From: Gp6-AA40 sp035492455
GTDB taxonomy: Bacteria; Acidobacteriota; Vicinamibacteria; Vicinamibacterales; UBA2999
DNA: 64,000 nt
Assembly: GCA_035492455.1 (NCBI GenBank)
Contig: DATJJE010000012.1
Location: 10,178-74,177, forward strand
Direction of reading: 5' to 3'
In this document: piece by piece, positions 18,247 through 27,159 of the stretch
Layout of the letters: every line of letters starts with the position of its first letter
Position numbering within the stretch: position 1 is the stretch's first letter
Position numbers and translations under genes: made by a program
The notes under the pieces: generated by a model
Told to the model about the DNA's origin: nothing
What the model saw: the letters and a program-made list of their open reading frames with translations, nothing else
The model's database searches: none

Positions 18247-19866
18247 TCAGGACTGGGGGAGGCCAAGGAGCATCGCCGGGTTGCGGCGCGCCATGCCGTC
18301 GATTTGCACCTCGGTAAAGCCGTGCGCTTTCATCGTTTCTATGAACGCGCCAAAGCCGTCCGTGGGCAGCGGATTGCCCTTCTGGCCAAGGTCCGACGAG
18401 AGAATGCAGAATTCCGGGCCGACCTTCTTGATCGCATCGGCGAACCGGTCCATCCGCGCCTTTCCGTCGGCGTCGGTGATGTTGCCACCCACGAATTCAA
18501 TAAACGCACCCAGCTTTGCGGCTTCCTGCATCTGCGGCACCGACATGCGGATCGGGTCGTTCATCGCGTGCGTGATGACGATGCGCTGAACACCCTGGCG
18601 TTTGGCCTCGCGTACCAGCATCAGCCCCTCTTCGGGTGACACGTGGCCGGTCGCGAGCACGAGATTGTGCTTCGCGATTGCGGCAATCACATCTTTTGTT
18701 GCCTGCAGCAGCTGGCCGTTCTTCGAGACGCTGACAAACGGGCGATTCTCTTTCGAGAACTTCACCTGGTTCTCCGCGTCGAAGGTCGACATCCATACCA
18801 GCTTGCCGCGTCCGCCGGTCGTTGCGGCCATGTACTCGACGGCTGCCGGGTTCATGCCGCCGACGGTGAGGTTCAGATCGACGCCGCCGAACACTTCGAT
18901 GCCCGGCACCTGTTTGCCGACGATGTAGGCAAGGCCGGAGGTGTACTCGTAATGATTCTTCAGCACCAGCGCGCGCATGCCGTGCGCCTTCGCCTGCTGG
19001 GCAGCCTCGATCCCATCCACCGAGCGCGGGCGGCTGTCCGGCTCGGTGTGGACGTGGATGTCGATGGCGCCGGCAAGCGCGCTCCTCGCGTTCGATGGGC
19101 GGATCGGCTCCAGACCCTTTTCCTGGATCACCGGCGCTGCGGCCGGCGACGTAAGAAATTGAATCAACCGCTTCGCGGCATCGATGTTCTTTGCCGTTTT
19201 CGGGATTGCGGCCGAGAAGATCGTCACCTGCTGCGCGCCCTGGGGCAGCGGACCGACGATGGTGATGCCGGGGACGGGGCGCAGCTCGCTGATCTGCTGA
19301 AAGCCGATTTCGACGTCGCCGCGTGCAAGCGCATCGCCAACCCGTTCTCTCGCGTCGATAACCTTCACTTTGCGCGGTTCAATGGCGAGGCGCGGAAACA
19401 GGTCCATGCGCAGGTACACGCCACTTGCGCTATCGGAGACGCCGATCGATTTCGCCTGCAGCAACGTCCGCTTGAATGCCTCGAGCGTGGTGATGTCCGG
19501 CTTCGGGGCGCCCGTACGAACCGCCATGCCGATGAGCGAGCGGACGAGATCGACACGCGTCGCCGCATCAACCATCCCGTTCTTGATCAGCGGATCCAGG
19601 CCTGGGGCCGCAAGGATGATCACGTCGATCGCCTCGCCGCGCTTGAGACGGTTAGGAATGGCGTCCGGCGTTGCGCCCATGGACGCGCCAAAGCCGCTGA
19701 CCACCTTGATCTTCGTCTGACGCTCGAACTGCGGAGCGAGCACCTTGTAGGCCTCGGTGAAGCCGCCGGATGTAACCACGCGCACTTCCTGCGCGGAGGC
19801 TGCGGTCGCAACGAGCAGCGCGACGGCAAGAAACGCACTTCTACGCGCGTGAACGGTTCTGAGCAT
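18247..19866 (-). CDS. Fusion of a ModA-like substrate-binding domain with a DUF6282 metal-hydrolase-like domain
   Basis: 539 residues. After a signal peptide (AFLAVALLVATAASA), residues about 25-250 form a molybdate-binding-type periplasmic domain (VVTSGGFTEAYKVLAPQFE, then GFGASMGATPDAIPNRL and GVSDSASGVYLRMDLF). From about residue 265 a DUF6282-type TIM-barrel follows: DIHVHTEPDSRPRS, KNHYEYTS, ATGHVSPEEG, ITHAMND and SSDLGQKGNP supply plausible metal ligands. The frame is uninterrupted across the join. ATG 19866 is chosen for its GAGG site 9 nt away; TTG 19887 is possible. It overlaps the DUF885 gene by 26 nt, so the two are co-expressed. A TonB receptor lies just downstream. Confidence 0.8.
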   Translation of the reverse strand: MLRTVHARRSAFLAVALLVATAASAQEVRVVTSGGFTEAYKVLAPQFERQTKIKVVSGFGASMGATPDAIPNRLKRGEAIDVIILAAPGLDPLIKNGMVDAATRVDLVRSLIGMAVRTGAPKPDITTLEAFKRTLLQAKSIGVSDSASGVYLRMDLFPRLAIEPRKVKVIDARERVGDALARGDVEIGFQQISELRPVPGITIVGPLPQGAQQVTIFSAAIPKTAKNIDAAKRLIQFLTSPAAAPVIQEKGLEPIRPSNARSALAGAIDIHVHTEPDSRPRSVDGIEAAQQAKAHGMRALVLKNHYEYTSGLAYIVGKQVPGIEVFGGVDLNLTVGGMNPAAVEYMAATTGGRGKLVWMSTFDAENQVKFSKENRPFVSVSKNGQLLQATKDVIAAIAKHNLVLATGHVSPEEGLMLVREAKRQGVQRIVITHAMNDPIRMSVPQMQEAAKLGAFIEFVGGNITDADGKARMDRFADAIKKVGPEFCILSSDLGQKGNPLPTDGFGAFIETMKAHGFTEVQIDGMARRNPAMLLGLPQS

Positions 19867-21637
19867 ATCGATCAACCTCGCGGCCAAGAATCTCGAGTGG
19901 CACGACGCCCGTCGTCAACACCACGTTGTGGTAGTCGCGCAGCGAGAAACGATCGCCGAGCGCCTGCTTCGCCTTTTCGCGGAGCTCGATGATCTTCAGC
20001 TGCCCCATCATGTACGAGCAGGCCTGGCCAGCGTACACGACGTAGCGTTCCACCTCGCTCGTTTCGATGCCGTAGTCGATGGACTGCTGCCGCGTCCATT
20101 TCTTCGAATGCAGACCGGTGTCGACGACGAGACGACGCGCGCGGAAGAGTTCCGCGTCAAGCTGCCCCAGCAGTCCTTCCGTGTCACCTTCATACCAGCC
20201 GTTCTCCGCGGCGACGCGCTCGGCGTAGAGCGCCCACCCTTCGGTGATCGCAGAAATGCCGCCGAAGGTCCGCAGCTGGAGAAAGCGCTCGAGGTTCTTG
20301 TTTTCAACCTGCAGCGCGATGTGGAAATGATGCCCAGGCACGGTCTCGTGATAGACGGTGCTGCGCAAGCCGAACTTCGTCATGTTCTCGATGCGCCGTG
20401 GGTACTGGAACGTACCTGGACGCGACCCATCGGGCGCGGGCGCGTTGTAGTTGGCGGCGGCGTTTGCCTCCCGGAACGTCGGAAACGGCCGCGCAACCAC
20501 CGGCGACACCGGGCGACGGTCGAAGAGCAGTGCGGCGCGGCGCTCGGCATCCCGGATGATGCCGTCGATGTCGCGCATGATCTGCTCACGGCTGTCCTCC
20601 GACCGTGGGTTTGGGTACTGCAGATCGATCCGGAGCCTCTCGATCCGACCTTTCACGGAGCCATCGGTGCGGCCGATCTGCCGGAACAACCTGTCCATCT
20701 CCATCTCGATGCGGTTGACCTGCATCAGGCCGATTTCGTGGATCTCGTTCGGCGTCAGCTTCGTCGTCGTGAAGTACTCGAGAAAGTACGCGTAGGCCTC
20801 CGGTCCGCCCTGCAGCCGCCACAGACCCGCATCGTCTGTGGTGCGATCCGTTTGCGCCTGCAGCACCGCGATGGCACGCTTCCACGCCGGGTAGACCTGC
20901 GAGCTGACGATCTTTTCCGCTTCGACGCGCAACTGCTGCTGACGCGCTGCCGGCAGCGACTGAATCGCCGCCAGCCGATCGGCGAAGGTCGTCACAAACG
21001 GGTTCTGCGCCGCCGCCATGTCCGCAAACGACTGCATCTGCTTCAGCGTCGCGGCGAGGATGAATCGCGGCGGAACGATCTTCTTCGCTTCGAGGCGCCG
21101 CGCGTCGGCGGTCGCTTCGTCCATGCGGACGGACACCTGACGCAAGGTCGCGAGGTAATTGTCCGCGTCGCGTTCGCTGGCGACGGGGTGCCGCACCGTC
21201 AGTGCCTCGACCAGGTCGACGTTCACGCCCGTCATCTGCTGCAGCGGAAATGAATAATCGAGGAACGGCTCCTCCCTGACCTTCATGTCGAGCTGCCACT
21301 CCATGACGTCCGCCGCGATCCGCTGCGCGTCCGGCAACGCTGCGCGATTGAATCGCCGAAGCTCCGCCAGCCCCTGACGCGCGCGGCGAATCCGATCGCG
21401 GCGCCAGTCGAGCGTCCGCGGCGTCAGCTGCCGCTCGAATCGATCCTGTTCGTCGCCGGTGAAGTATCGCGTTGCCGTGGCCAGCTCGGGATCGTGGCGC
21501 ACCCAGTCATCGGTGAATGCTCGGAAGAAATCGGAAATGGATGGCGGCTGCGCCGCGAGTGACCGACGCGGATCGAGCGGCGCCGCAACCACCGCAATAC
21601 CAGCAGCAAGCAACTCGCGCCTGGTCATCTCATTCAT
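19841..21637 (-). CDS. DUF885 family exported protein (M13/M32-like peptidase fold)
   Basis: 598 residues, the usual DUF885 length. N-terminal Tat-like signal (TRRELLAAGIAVVAAPL). The diagnostic region YHETVPGHHFHIALQ gives an HExxxxHH-type metal site near residue 430, with EGWALYAE about 50 residues on, both conserved in DUF885. The family is annotated as putative metallopeptidases or carboxylate-acting enzymes, and substrate evidence is sparse. ATG 21637 overlaps the previous stop by 8 nt (ATGAATGA). Confidence 0.85.
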   Translation of the reverse strand: MNEMTRRELLAAGIAVVAAPLDPRRSLAAQPPSISDFFRAFTDDWVRHDPELATATRYFTGDEQDRFERQLTPRTLDWRRDRIRRARQGLAELRRFNRAALPDAQRIAADVMEWQLDMKVREEPFLDYSFPLQQMTGVNVDLVEALTVRHPVASERDADNYLATLRQVSVRMDEATADARRLEAKKIVPPRFILAATLKQMQSFADMAAAQNPFVTTFADRLAAIQSLPAARQQQLRVEAEKIVSSQVYPAWKRAIAVLQAQTDRTTDDAGLWRLQGGPEAYAYFLEYFTTTKLTPNEIHEIGLMQVNRIEMEMDRLFRQIGRTDGSVKGRIERLRIDLQYPNPRSEDSREQIMRDIDGIIRDAERRAALLFDRRPVSPVVARPFPTFREANAAANYNAPAPDGSRPGTFQYPRRIENMTKFGLRSTVYHETVPGHHFHIALQVENKNLERFLQLRTFGGISAITEGWALYAERVAAENGWYEGDTEGLLGQLDAELFRARRLVVDTGLHSKKWTRQQSIDYGIETSEVERYVVYAGQACSYMMGQLKIIELREKAKQALGDRFSLRDYHNVVLTTGVVPLEILGREVDRYAQNRSRA

Positions 21638-22178
21638 GATGCTGTCCCATGTCGTCGTTCTGGCCACGCCCGTACTTCACCGCCAGATAGGTAACTGTGT
21701 CCCACGCGTTGTGGATGCCAATGAAGACCAGCCCGATTGTTCCGGCCGCGCACGCAAACAGCGCCGGCAGCGGCACGCGCGTCATCATCGTCGCCGCGGC
21801 GATGAACGCGACGTAGGCCGCCAGCGGGAACGCGACATGGAACAGCCAGTCCTCGAGCACGGGCTCGTAATCGCCCTGTTTGCGCGCGCGTCGCATCACG
21901 TCCATCGTGTAGATGACGCCGACGACGCCGTAGATGCCAATCGCGATGCTGGCGCCGGCCAGCGACGGCCAGGGCGCGCTCAGTGTCGCCGAGGTCAGCA
22001 GTGCCGCGCAGAAATGGACGATGTTCGGCGTGCTGAAGGCCGCAATCGCCCGCGGCGTTCCAGGTGCGTCGAGATCTGCGATCAGCGCGACCACAACGAA
22101 GAAAAGACCGGTGAGCGCAGCCGCAGATGACCCGACGATCACGTAGAAGCTCTCCCAGGCGGCAAGCGACGGCGGCAC
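21630..22178 (-). CDS. Small integral membrane protein of unknown function
   Basis: 182 residues from GTG 22178. About five hydrophobic helices are visible (FYVIVGSSAAALTGLFFVVV, IVHFCAALLTSATL, IAIGIYGVVGVIYTM, VAFPLAAYVAFIAAAT, LFACAAGTIGLVFIG), with a short charged loop RRARKQGDYEP. No family name is recognised. The start is uncertain: there is no good Shine-Dalgarno sequence, and the frame is open further upstream without credible protein. It heads the three-gene overlapping operon down to the ModA/DUF6282 fusion and is divergent from the M20 peptidase. Confidence 0.6.
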   Translation of the reverse strand: MPPSLAAWESFYVIVGSSAAALTGLFFVVVALIADLDAPGTPRAIAAFSTPNIVHFCAALLTSATLSAPWPSLAGASIAIGIYGVVGVIYTMDVMRRARKQGDYEPVLEDWLFHVAFPLAAYVAFIAAATMMTRVPLPALFACAAGTIGLVFIGIHNAWDTVTYLAVKYGRGQNDDMGQHHE

Positions 22179-22204
22179 GACGCGACATGTTATATATCGA
22201 CGGC

Positions 22205-23755
22205 GTGAGATACCGATCACGAACCACGCTCCGTGCCTCCGTGGCTTGTCAGTCCGCGATTCTCCTTCTTTTGGGCGCGTCGCTTGCGGCGGCGCAAGCG
22301 AACCCCGCCGCGCAAGCCGCGCGCCAGTGGCGTCAACAGCACGAACGCGCGATTGTCGACGAGCTGGTGACGCTGCTGGCAGTGCCGGACGTCTCGAGCG
22401 ATAAGCCGAACATCCAGCGCAACGCGGAGCTGATAGCCAAGATGATCCAGGCGCGTGGCCTTGCCACGAAGCTGGTGTCGGTGCCCGGTGGTGGCAACCC
22501 TGTGGTCGTCGCCGAGCTGCGCACGCCGGGTGCGACACGCACGATCGGGCTCTACGCGCATTACGACGGGCAGCCACTTGATCCGAAGGAGTGGGCGTCG
22601 CCGCCGTTTCAGCCGACGCTGCGCGATGCGCCGCTCGAAGATGGGGGCAAGATGATTCCGCTGCCGCCCCCTGGCACGCCGTTCAATCCGGAATGGCGTC
22701 TGTACGCGCGCGGCGCCGGCGACGACAAGGCGCCGATCATCGCGATGCTGACGGCGATCGATGCGCTCCGGGCTGCGGGGCTGCGGATGAAATCGAACAT
22801 CAAGCTGGCCTTTGAAGGCGAAGAAGAGATCAACTCGCCGAATCTGGAGAAGACCTTCGCCGCCAACAAGGAGCTGTTCGCGGCGGATGTCTGGCTGATA
22901 TGTGACGGCCCGGTGTTCCAGAATCGGCAACAGTCGCTGATCTTCGGCGCGCGCGGCGTCATGACCTTCGACATTACTGTCTACGGCGCGCGCACCGAAT
23001 TGCACAGCGGTCATTACGGCAACTGGGCGCCGAATCCTGCGCTCGAGCTGGCGCGGCTGCTCGCGTCGATGAAGGATGCGCATGGCCGCGTCGTCATTCC
23101 CGGCTTTTACGATCAGGTGACGCCGCTGACGCCGCTCGAACAACGTGCGATTGCCGACACACCGAAAGTGGACGCGCAGTTGATGCGCGACTTCTGGCTG
23201 GGCGGCAGCGACGAGTCGCCGCAGCCGCTCTACGAGCTGATTACCAGGCCCTCGCTCAACATCCGCGGCATGGGCAGCAGCCGCATCGGCGCGCAGGCGA
23301 GCAATGTCATCCCGTCAAGCGCCGTCGCTACTCTCGACATCCGCCTCGTAAAGGACATGACGATTGCGCGCACGCAGCAGGTGATGCGCGAGTTCCTGCA
23401 GAAGCAGGGTTTCTTCGTCGTCGATCACGAGCCGACCGCAGACGAGCGCCGCCGCCATCCGAAAGTCGCCAGACTGACGTTCGGCAACGGCTCGGAAGCG
23501 CGCCGCACGTCAATGGAGCTGCCGATCGCACAAGAAGTAATCCGCACGGTCGAAAGCGCGCGCGGTCCCGTCGTCAAGATTCCCACGTCGGGCGCCACCG
23601 TGCCGCTCGAGGCATTCGAGCGGCCGCTCGGGACCACCACCATCATGGTGCCGATGGCGAACCACGACGACAATCAGCACACGTTCGACGAGAACCTGCG
23701 CATCCAGAATCTGTGGGATGGGATCGAGCTGATGGCGGCGCTGCTGACGATGTAG
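22205..23755 (+). CDS. Exported M20-family metallopeptidase (dipeptidase/CNDP-like)
   Basis: 516 residues from GTG 22205 (ATG 22187 is the alternative). Signal peptide (SAILLLLGASLAAAQ), then the M20 metal sites in order: LYAHYDGQP, RGAGDDKAP, EGEEEINSP (catalytic Glu pair), ICDGP and the late NHDDNQHTFDE. The HSGHYGNWAPNP segment marks the dimerisation/lid region. It probably cleaves dipeptides or acyl-amino acids outside the cytoplasm. GTG 22205 is preferred because it leads straight into the signal peptide and a TATATA box lies 8 nt upstream. The 5' coding bases include a hairpin repeat of the CACGAACCACG type. Confidence 0.88.
   Translation: MRYRSRTTLRASVACQSAILLLLGASLAAAQANPAAQAARQWRQQHERAIVDELVTLLAVPDVSSDKPNIQRNAELIAKMIQARGLATKLVSVPGGGNPVVVAELRTPGATRTIGLYAHYDGQPLDPKEWASPPFQPTLRDAPLEDGGKMIPLPPPGTPFNPEWRLYARGAGDDKAPIIAMLTAIDALRAAGLRMKSNIKLAFEGEEEINSPNLEKTFAANKELFAADVWLICDGPVFQNRQQSLIFGARGVMTFDITVYGARTELHSGHYGNWAPNPALELARLLASMKDAHGRVVIPGFYDQVTPLTPLEQRAIADTPKVDAQLMRDFWLGGSDESPQPLYELITRPSLNIRGMGSSRIGAQASNVIPSSAVATLDIRLVKDMTIARTQQVMREFLQKQGFFVVDHEPTADERRRHPKVARLTFGNGSEARRTSMELPIAQEVIRTVESARGPVVKIPTSGATVPLEAFERPLGTTTIMVPMANHDDNQHTFDENLRIQNLWDGIELMAALLTM
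22218..22251. repeat. Hairpin repeat, CACGAACCACG...CTCCGTGGCTTGTC type (copy in the M20 gene start)
   Basis: CACGAACCACG, a short spacer and CCTCCGTGGCTTGTC form an imperfect inverted repeat. The same arms occur intergenically at 54519-54559. Here the element encodes part of the signal-peptide n-region of the M20 peptidase. Confidence 0.55.
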
Positions 23756-23767
23756 CGGTTGTCTTAG

Positions 23768-24098
23768 GTGCGATGGTGCCGACGGTGCGAGCGTGCGAAG
23801 GTGCGTCCGATGGTGCGAGGGTGCGAGGTGCGGGGATGCCGACGTAGCAGTGGCCCAGCATCAACAACGGAGCACCGACGTATCCGACTAGGACACTCGG
23901 GGGCGTACCGCCTGGACAGTCATCACCAAGGACGTCGCCGGTAGCGAGGTAGCGGGTCGGCAAGAGGGCGCGCTCTCATCTCACCTGCAAAGACTAGGCG
24001 TCTCTTGCGGTCCGAGGGTGCCAACGGTGCGAACCCTCGCACATCGCATCTTCGGACGCACCGCCGCACCGTCGCACCCTCGCCACCGTCGCACCTCC
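23768..24098. repeat. Convergent intergenic region with inverted arrays of GGTGCGA units
   Basis: This 347-nt gap between two convergent genes has no convincing gene. The left arm (about 23768-23836) holds at least six GGTGCGA or near copies. The right arm (about 24008-24098) holds mostly the reverse complement, TCGCACC. About 170 nt of unrelated sequence lies between them. The whole could fold into a long hairpin. Similar arrays are at 38530-38668. Confidence 0.7.
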
Positions 24099-24102
24099 TC
24101 AG

Positions 24103-25809
24103 CTACGCGAACAACAACCGGTCGCGCTGCTTCTGCGTATTCCCGTAGTAGTCCGCCCACCACGGCTTCTCCTTCGGCTTGCGTGGCGGCCGCTTCAGCA
24201 CTAGCTGCTTCACCGGCTTTTCATCCTGCAGCACCCTGAAGTGATAGTGGTCGAAGATGCGCAGCGCTTCCACCATGTACGACACGGCGATGCGCTGGTC
24301 GCGGAACACGATCAGGTTCTCGCCATTCTTGGTGTCCGCCGTCGGTGAGAAGTTGTACGACCCGACGTAGACGCGCGCCGTCGGCTTGTCGAAGTCGATG
24401 ACGACGAACTTGTGATGCATGCGCGTACCGAAGCCGCCGTCAGGCTCGGATCGGAAGGGCTCGGGGAGATGTTTCTTCAGCTCCTTGGCAAAGACCGGCG
24501 CGAGATTGCCATCCGGCTTCTGCAGCATGAGTCCGGCTTTCTTGTCGGAGATGCCGTAGACGAACTTCTGCGAATTGGTGATGTCCCGCAGCGCATCGCG
24601 AAGCTCGCCTGTCGTCTTGTCGAGAAACGCCAGCGAATAAAACAGCGACGACGTCGTGTTCGTCTTGATGTCGTCTGCAATCCCCTTCAGCCGTTCGTTG
24701 CCCGCGCTGTGCGGCGAGAACGTCACGGCGCCGTCGATGCCGGCCAAGCCGAGCGGCGTCCAGTCCACCGCCGGTGAGCCGTAGTGCGGCGGATCGTTCT
24801 TCCAGTATTCGTCGAATCCCTGGGTGAACGCCTTGACGGGTGCGCTGCCGCGCAGGACGAGCGCGTTGTTGTTCTGCACGTAGAGACCGCGCCAGCTGAA
24901 GTTGGTCGATCCGCAGACGACAAGTTGTGTCGCGGGACTGTCGACGATGATGGTCTTGTTGTGCTGCAACTGCTTCATGTGCTGGCGAATGACGTTGCCG
25001 GCTCCCGCTGACTTCACGAGCTCCTTGAAGGCGGCGGTTTCGGCGGATTTCGAATCGCCGTGATCGCTGGAGTCGTCCACGATCGCCTTCAGACGGGCAC
25101 CGAGCTTGACCAGGCGCGAGACGATCTCCGGCTCGTTGAAGTCGTAGGCAACGACGCGGACCTGCGCCGCCTTGTCGGCAATCGCCTTGTCGAGCACGTC
25201 GAGCATCGCTTCCCGCGCCTCGAATCCCATCCAGGCAAGCGCCTTCATGCTCTCCTGCGCGTTCTTGTATGAAGGCTTGAACGTCAACCCGTCTGCGGCC
25301 TTCTTCGGCAGCAGCTTGGGAATGGCGGCCGCGCCGTAGCGGTCGACAAACGCCTGCGAGGAAATGAAGCCGCGCGTGAACGCGAGGTTCAGCAGGCCTG
25401 GATAGGTATCGCGCCGCAGCTCGACCGACACCTCCTGCACGTCGCCGTAGCTCAATTCATCCTGGTCGTTCATGAAGACGGGCGTCACGCGATAGGTGAA
25501 TGCCCCGGCGAGCTCGGCGTTGCGCGGAAAGTGCACCCACCGGAACTTCTGGATGGGCGACATCAACGTCGAAAGCGTGTTCGGCTGCACCTTTCCAGAA
25601 AGCGGCATGAAGGCGAGCCGGTTTTTCAGCGCAAAGAACTGGTGTCCGCCGGGCTCTTTGTACTCGATGCCGAAGCCGACGAAGTTGTCGGGTGGTTTGG
25701 CCGCTTTCCAATTCATCGCCAGCAGCACCATGCTGTCGCCGCGGTACACCTTCAGCGTGAACAGCGCCGCGGCGTTCGACGCGGTGACGATGAATGGAGA
25801 GGAAGCCAT
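24103..25809 (-). CDS. Phospholipase D-like protein with two HKD motifs
   Basis: 568 residues. Two PLD half-sites are clear: HNKTIIVDSP near residue 283, followed by CGSTNFSWRG, and HHKFVVIDFDK near residue 464, followed by VGSYNFSPTADTKNGEN. Both retain H-x-K. The first ~150 residues form a beta-rich N-terminal domain (FTLKVYRGDSMVLLAMNWK). No signal peptide is visible, so a cytoplasmic phosphodiesterase or nuclease is possible as well as a lipase. Its ATG abuts the TAG of the metallo-beta-lactamase gene. Confidence 0.85.
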   Translation of the reverse strand: MASSPFIVTASNAAALFTLKVYRGDSMVLLAMNWKAAKPPDNFVGFGIEYKEPGGHQFFALKNRLAFMPLSGKVQPNTLSTLMSPIQKFRWVHFPRNAELAGAFTYRVTPVFMNDQDELSYGDVQEVSVELRRDTYPGLLNLAFTRGFISSQAFVDRYGAAAIPKLLPKKAADGLTFKPSYKNAQESMKALAWMGFEAREAMLDVLDKAIADKAAQVRVVAYDFNEPEIVSRLVKLGARLKAIVDDSSDHGDSKSAETAAFKELVKSAGAGNVIRQHMKQLQHNKTIIVDSPATQLVVCGSTNFSWRGLYVQNNNALVLRGSAPVKAFTQGFDEYWKNDPPHYGSPAVDWTPLGLAGIDGAVTFSPHSAGNERLKGIADDIKTNTTSSLFYSLAFLDKTTGELRDALRDITNSQKFVYGISDKKAGLMLQKPDGNLAPVFAKELKKHLPEPFRSEPDGGFGTRMHHKFVVIDFDKPTARVYVGSYNFSPTADTKNGENLIVFRDQRIAVSYMVEALRIFDHYHFRVLQDEKPVKQLVLKRPPRKPKEKPWWADYYGNTQKQRDRLLFA

Positions 25810-26850
25810 CTACGATGCTCCTTGTCTCTGTTCGAGTCGAATCTGCGCGGCCCGCGCGCAGCCCTGCATCACCTGGAAGTAACGCTGCACCCACTCCTCG
25901 CCAATCTCGTACGGATGCGGCCCCTTTCCTCTTCCCGCGAGCATCCGATTCTTGTTGTAGGCGTTGTCGAACTCCGAGTGATTCGACAGCAGCACTGTGG
26001 CGTGCACCGCTGCGGCCCTGGCGGCCATCTTCTTCTGCGAGTCGATATAGATCTGGAAGTTCCTGATGCCCGGGTCCGGCGTGTTGTTGACGAAGTTGAA
26101 CGCCGTCCCCCCCGAGTACGCGACATTCACGGTGCGTCCTCGATCGAGCGCGGTGAACGTGTACGACAGCGTTCCCGGCGTGTGCCCGGGGGTCGTCCAG
26201 ATGGTGACCGTTCTCCCGCCAAGGGTGATCTTCATCCCGTCTGTCGCCACGATGTCACGCTTGGGCGCCATCGTCTTGTAGCGGTTCGGGAACTTGCCAA
26301 CCGTGTCCCAGTCGGGCGCCCCCATCACCACGCGCGCACCGTACTTCTTCTGCAGGATCTCGGCGCCGCCGATGTGGTCGGTGTGCGCGTGCGAAATGAT
26401 GATGTATTTGATCTGCTTCGGGTCGAGTCCAAGCTTCTGCATCCCGCCGACGATCAGCTCCTCGGAGTTGTACGGAAAGATCGTGTCGATCAGGATGATG
26501 CCGTCGCGGGTCGTGAGCGCCCACGAGGAGTGGACCTTTCCGCCGACGAAATAGAGGTCGTCAAATACCTTCGCGGGTTCCGCGTACCACGTATCGCGCG
26601 GCGGAACCTTCGAAGGGTTCGCCACGAAATCAGGAACGTTATCGGTCGTGTTCTCGCCCCCGCTCTGCGGCAGCAGGCAGGTGCGCACCAGCGTGCCGAG
26701 GAACTCGAACGCAGCGGCATCTTTCGCCGCCTGCACGGCCGCGCGGTACTCCGCGTCGAAATCTCTCCGCGCCGGTGCTTGCGCGAACACGCTGGCGGCG
26801 AATACGCCGCTCACGAGTACCGCGGCACACGACTCACACAGCCTGCTCAT
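25810..26850 (-). CDS. Exported metallo-beta-lactamase-fold hydrolase (subclass B3-like)
   Basis: 346 residues with a signal peptide (VLVSGVFAASVFA). Zinc ligands are in family order: ISHAHTDHIGG (HxHxDH), TTPGHTPGTLSY and SNHSEFDNA. Spacing and the GHTPG motif resemble subclass B3 enzymes. Beta-lactam cleavage cannot be claimed, since many B3-like environmental proteins act on other esters or lactones. ATG 26850 has a GGAG site, and the adjoining upstream small reading frame ends in an ATGA overlap. Confidence 0.87.
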   Translation of the reverse strand: MSRLCESCAAVLVSGVFAASVFAQAPARRDFDAEYRAAVQAAKDAAAFEFLGTLVRTCLLPQSGGENTTDNVPDFVANPSKVPPRDTWYAEPAKVFDDLYFVGGKVHSSWALTTRDGIILIDTIFPYNSEELIVGGMQKLGLDPKQIKYIIISHAHTDHIGGAEILQKKYGARVVMGAPDWDTVGKFPNRYKTMAPKRDIVATDGMKITLGGRTVTIWTTPGHTPGTLSYTFTALDRGRTVNVAYSGGTAFNFVNNTPDPGIRNFQIYIDSQKKMAARAAAVHATVLLSNHSEFDNAYNKNRMLAGRGKGPHPYEIGEEWVQRYFQVMQGCARAAQIRLEQRQGAS

Positions 26851-27067
26851 ACGCGCTCCGTCCTATTCACTTCGATGCCCTGCATAACAGCGACATCGAA
26901 ATTCTTCGATTCGATATCCATCAGGCCGCGGGCTTCAGAATGAACGATGCGGCTCTGATCGCCGGCTGGGCGCGGCGTGAGGTGATCGGGCTCTGGCGCG
27001 AACGTGGAAATGGCGAGGCCACATACCAGTGCTGCGCGCACCCCGGCGAAATCCGTGGCGATGTCAT
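26847..27067 (-). pseudogene. Possible small exported-protein gene broken by a frameshift
   Basis: The minus strand has an unusually good start: TGCTAGCAT box (27092-27100), 24-nt leader, GGAGG site and ATG 27067. That frame gives an implausible 49-codon product. A second frame that can begin at GTG 27041 reads a signal-peptide-like VRAALVCGLAISTFA and continues for 64 codons to a stop that overlaps the next gene (ATGA). Joining the two needs one frameshift near 27041-27050. Otherwise this is a long leader of the beta-lactamase-fold gene. Confidence 0.3.
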
Positions 27068-27091
27068 GAATTCCTCCGCGGATGCGGACGG

Positions 27092-27100
27092 ATGCTAGCA
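27092..27100 (-). promoter_or_regulatory. Extended -10 box TGCTAGCAT
   Basis: Identical to the box before the cupin gene at 55035-55043, with the same 24-nt spacing to an ATG and a GGAGG site between. It probably drives the metallo-beta-lactamase-fold and PLD genes. Confidence 0.5.
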
Positions 27101-27159
27101 CGGGATCAGGTGTAGAATTCTCGCGCATTTCCCGATATTTCAGCTTGCCAATTAGTTAG

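Noticed and set aside
23643..23963. 106-codon minus-strand frame across the repeat region
   Set aside because: It runs through the repeat array and into the M20 gene antisense. The middle looks peptide-like, but there is no start signal or family.
25810..26850. True beta-lactam resistance gene
   Set aside because: The metal site fits subclass B3, but the same fold and motifs occur in many non-lactamase hydrolases, and there is no mobile context.
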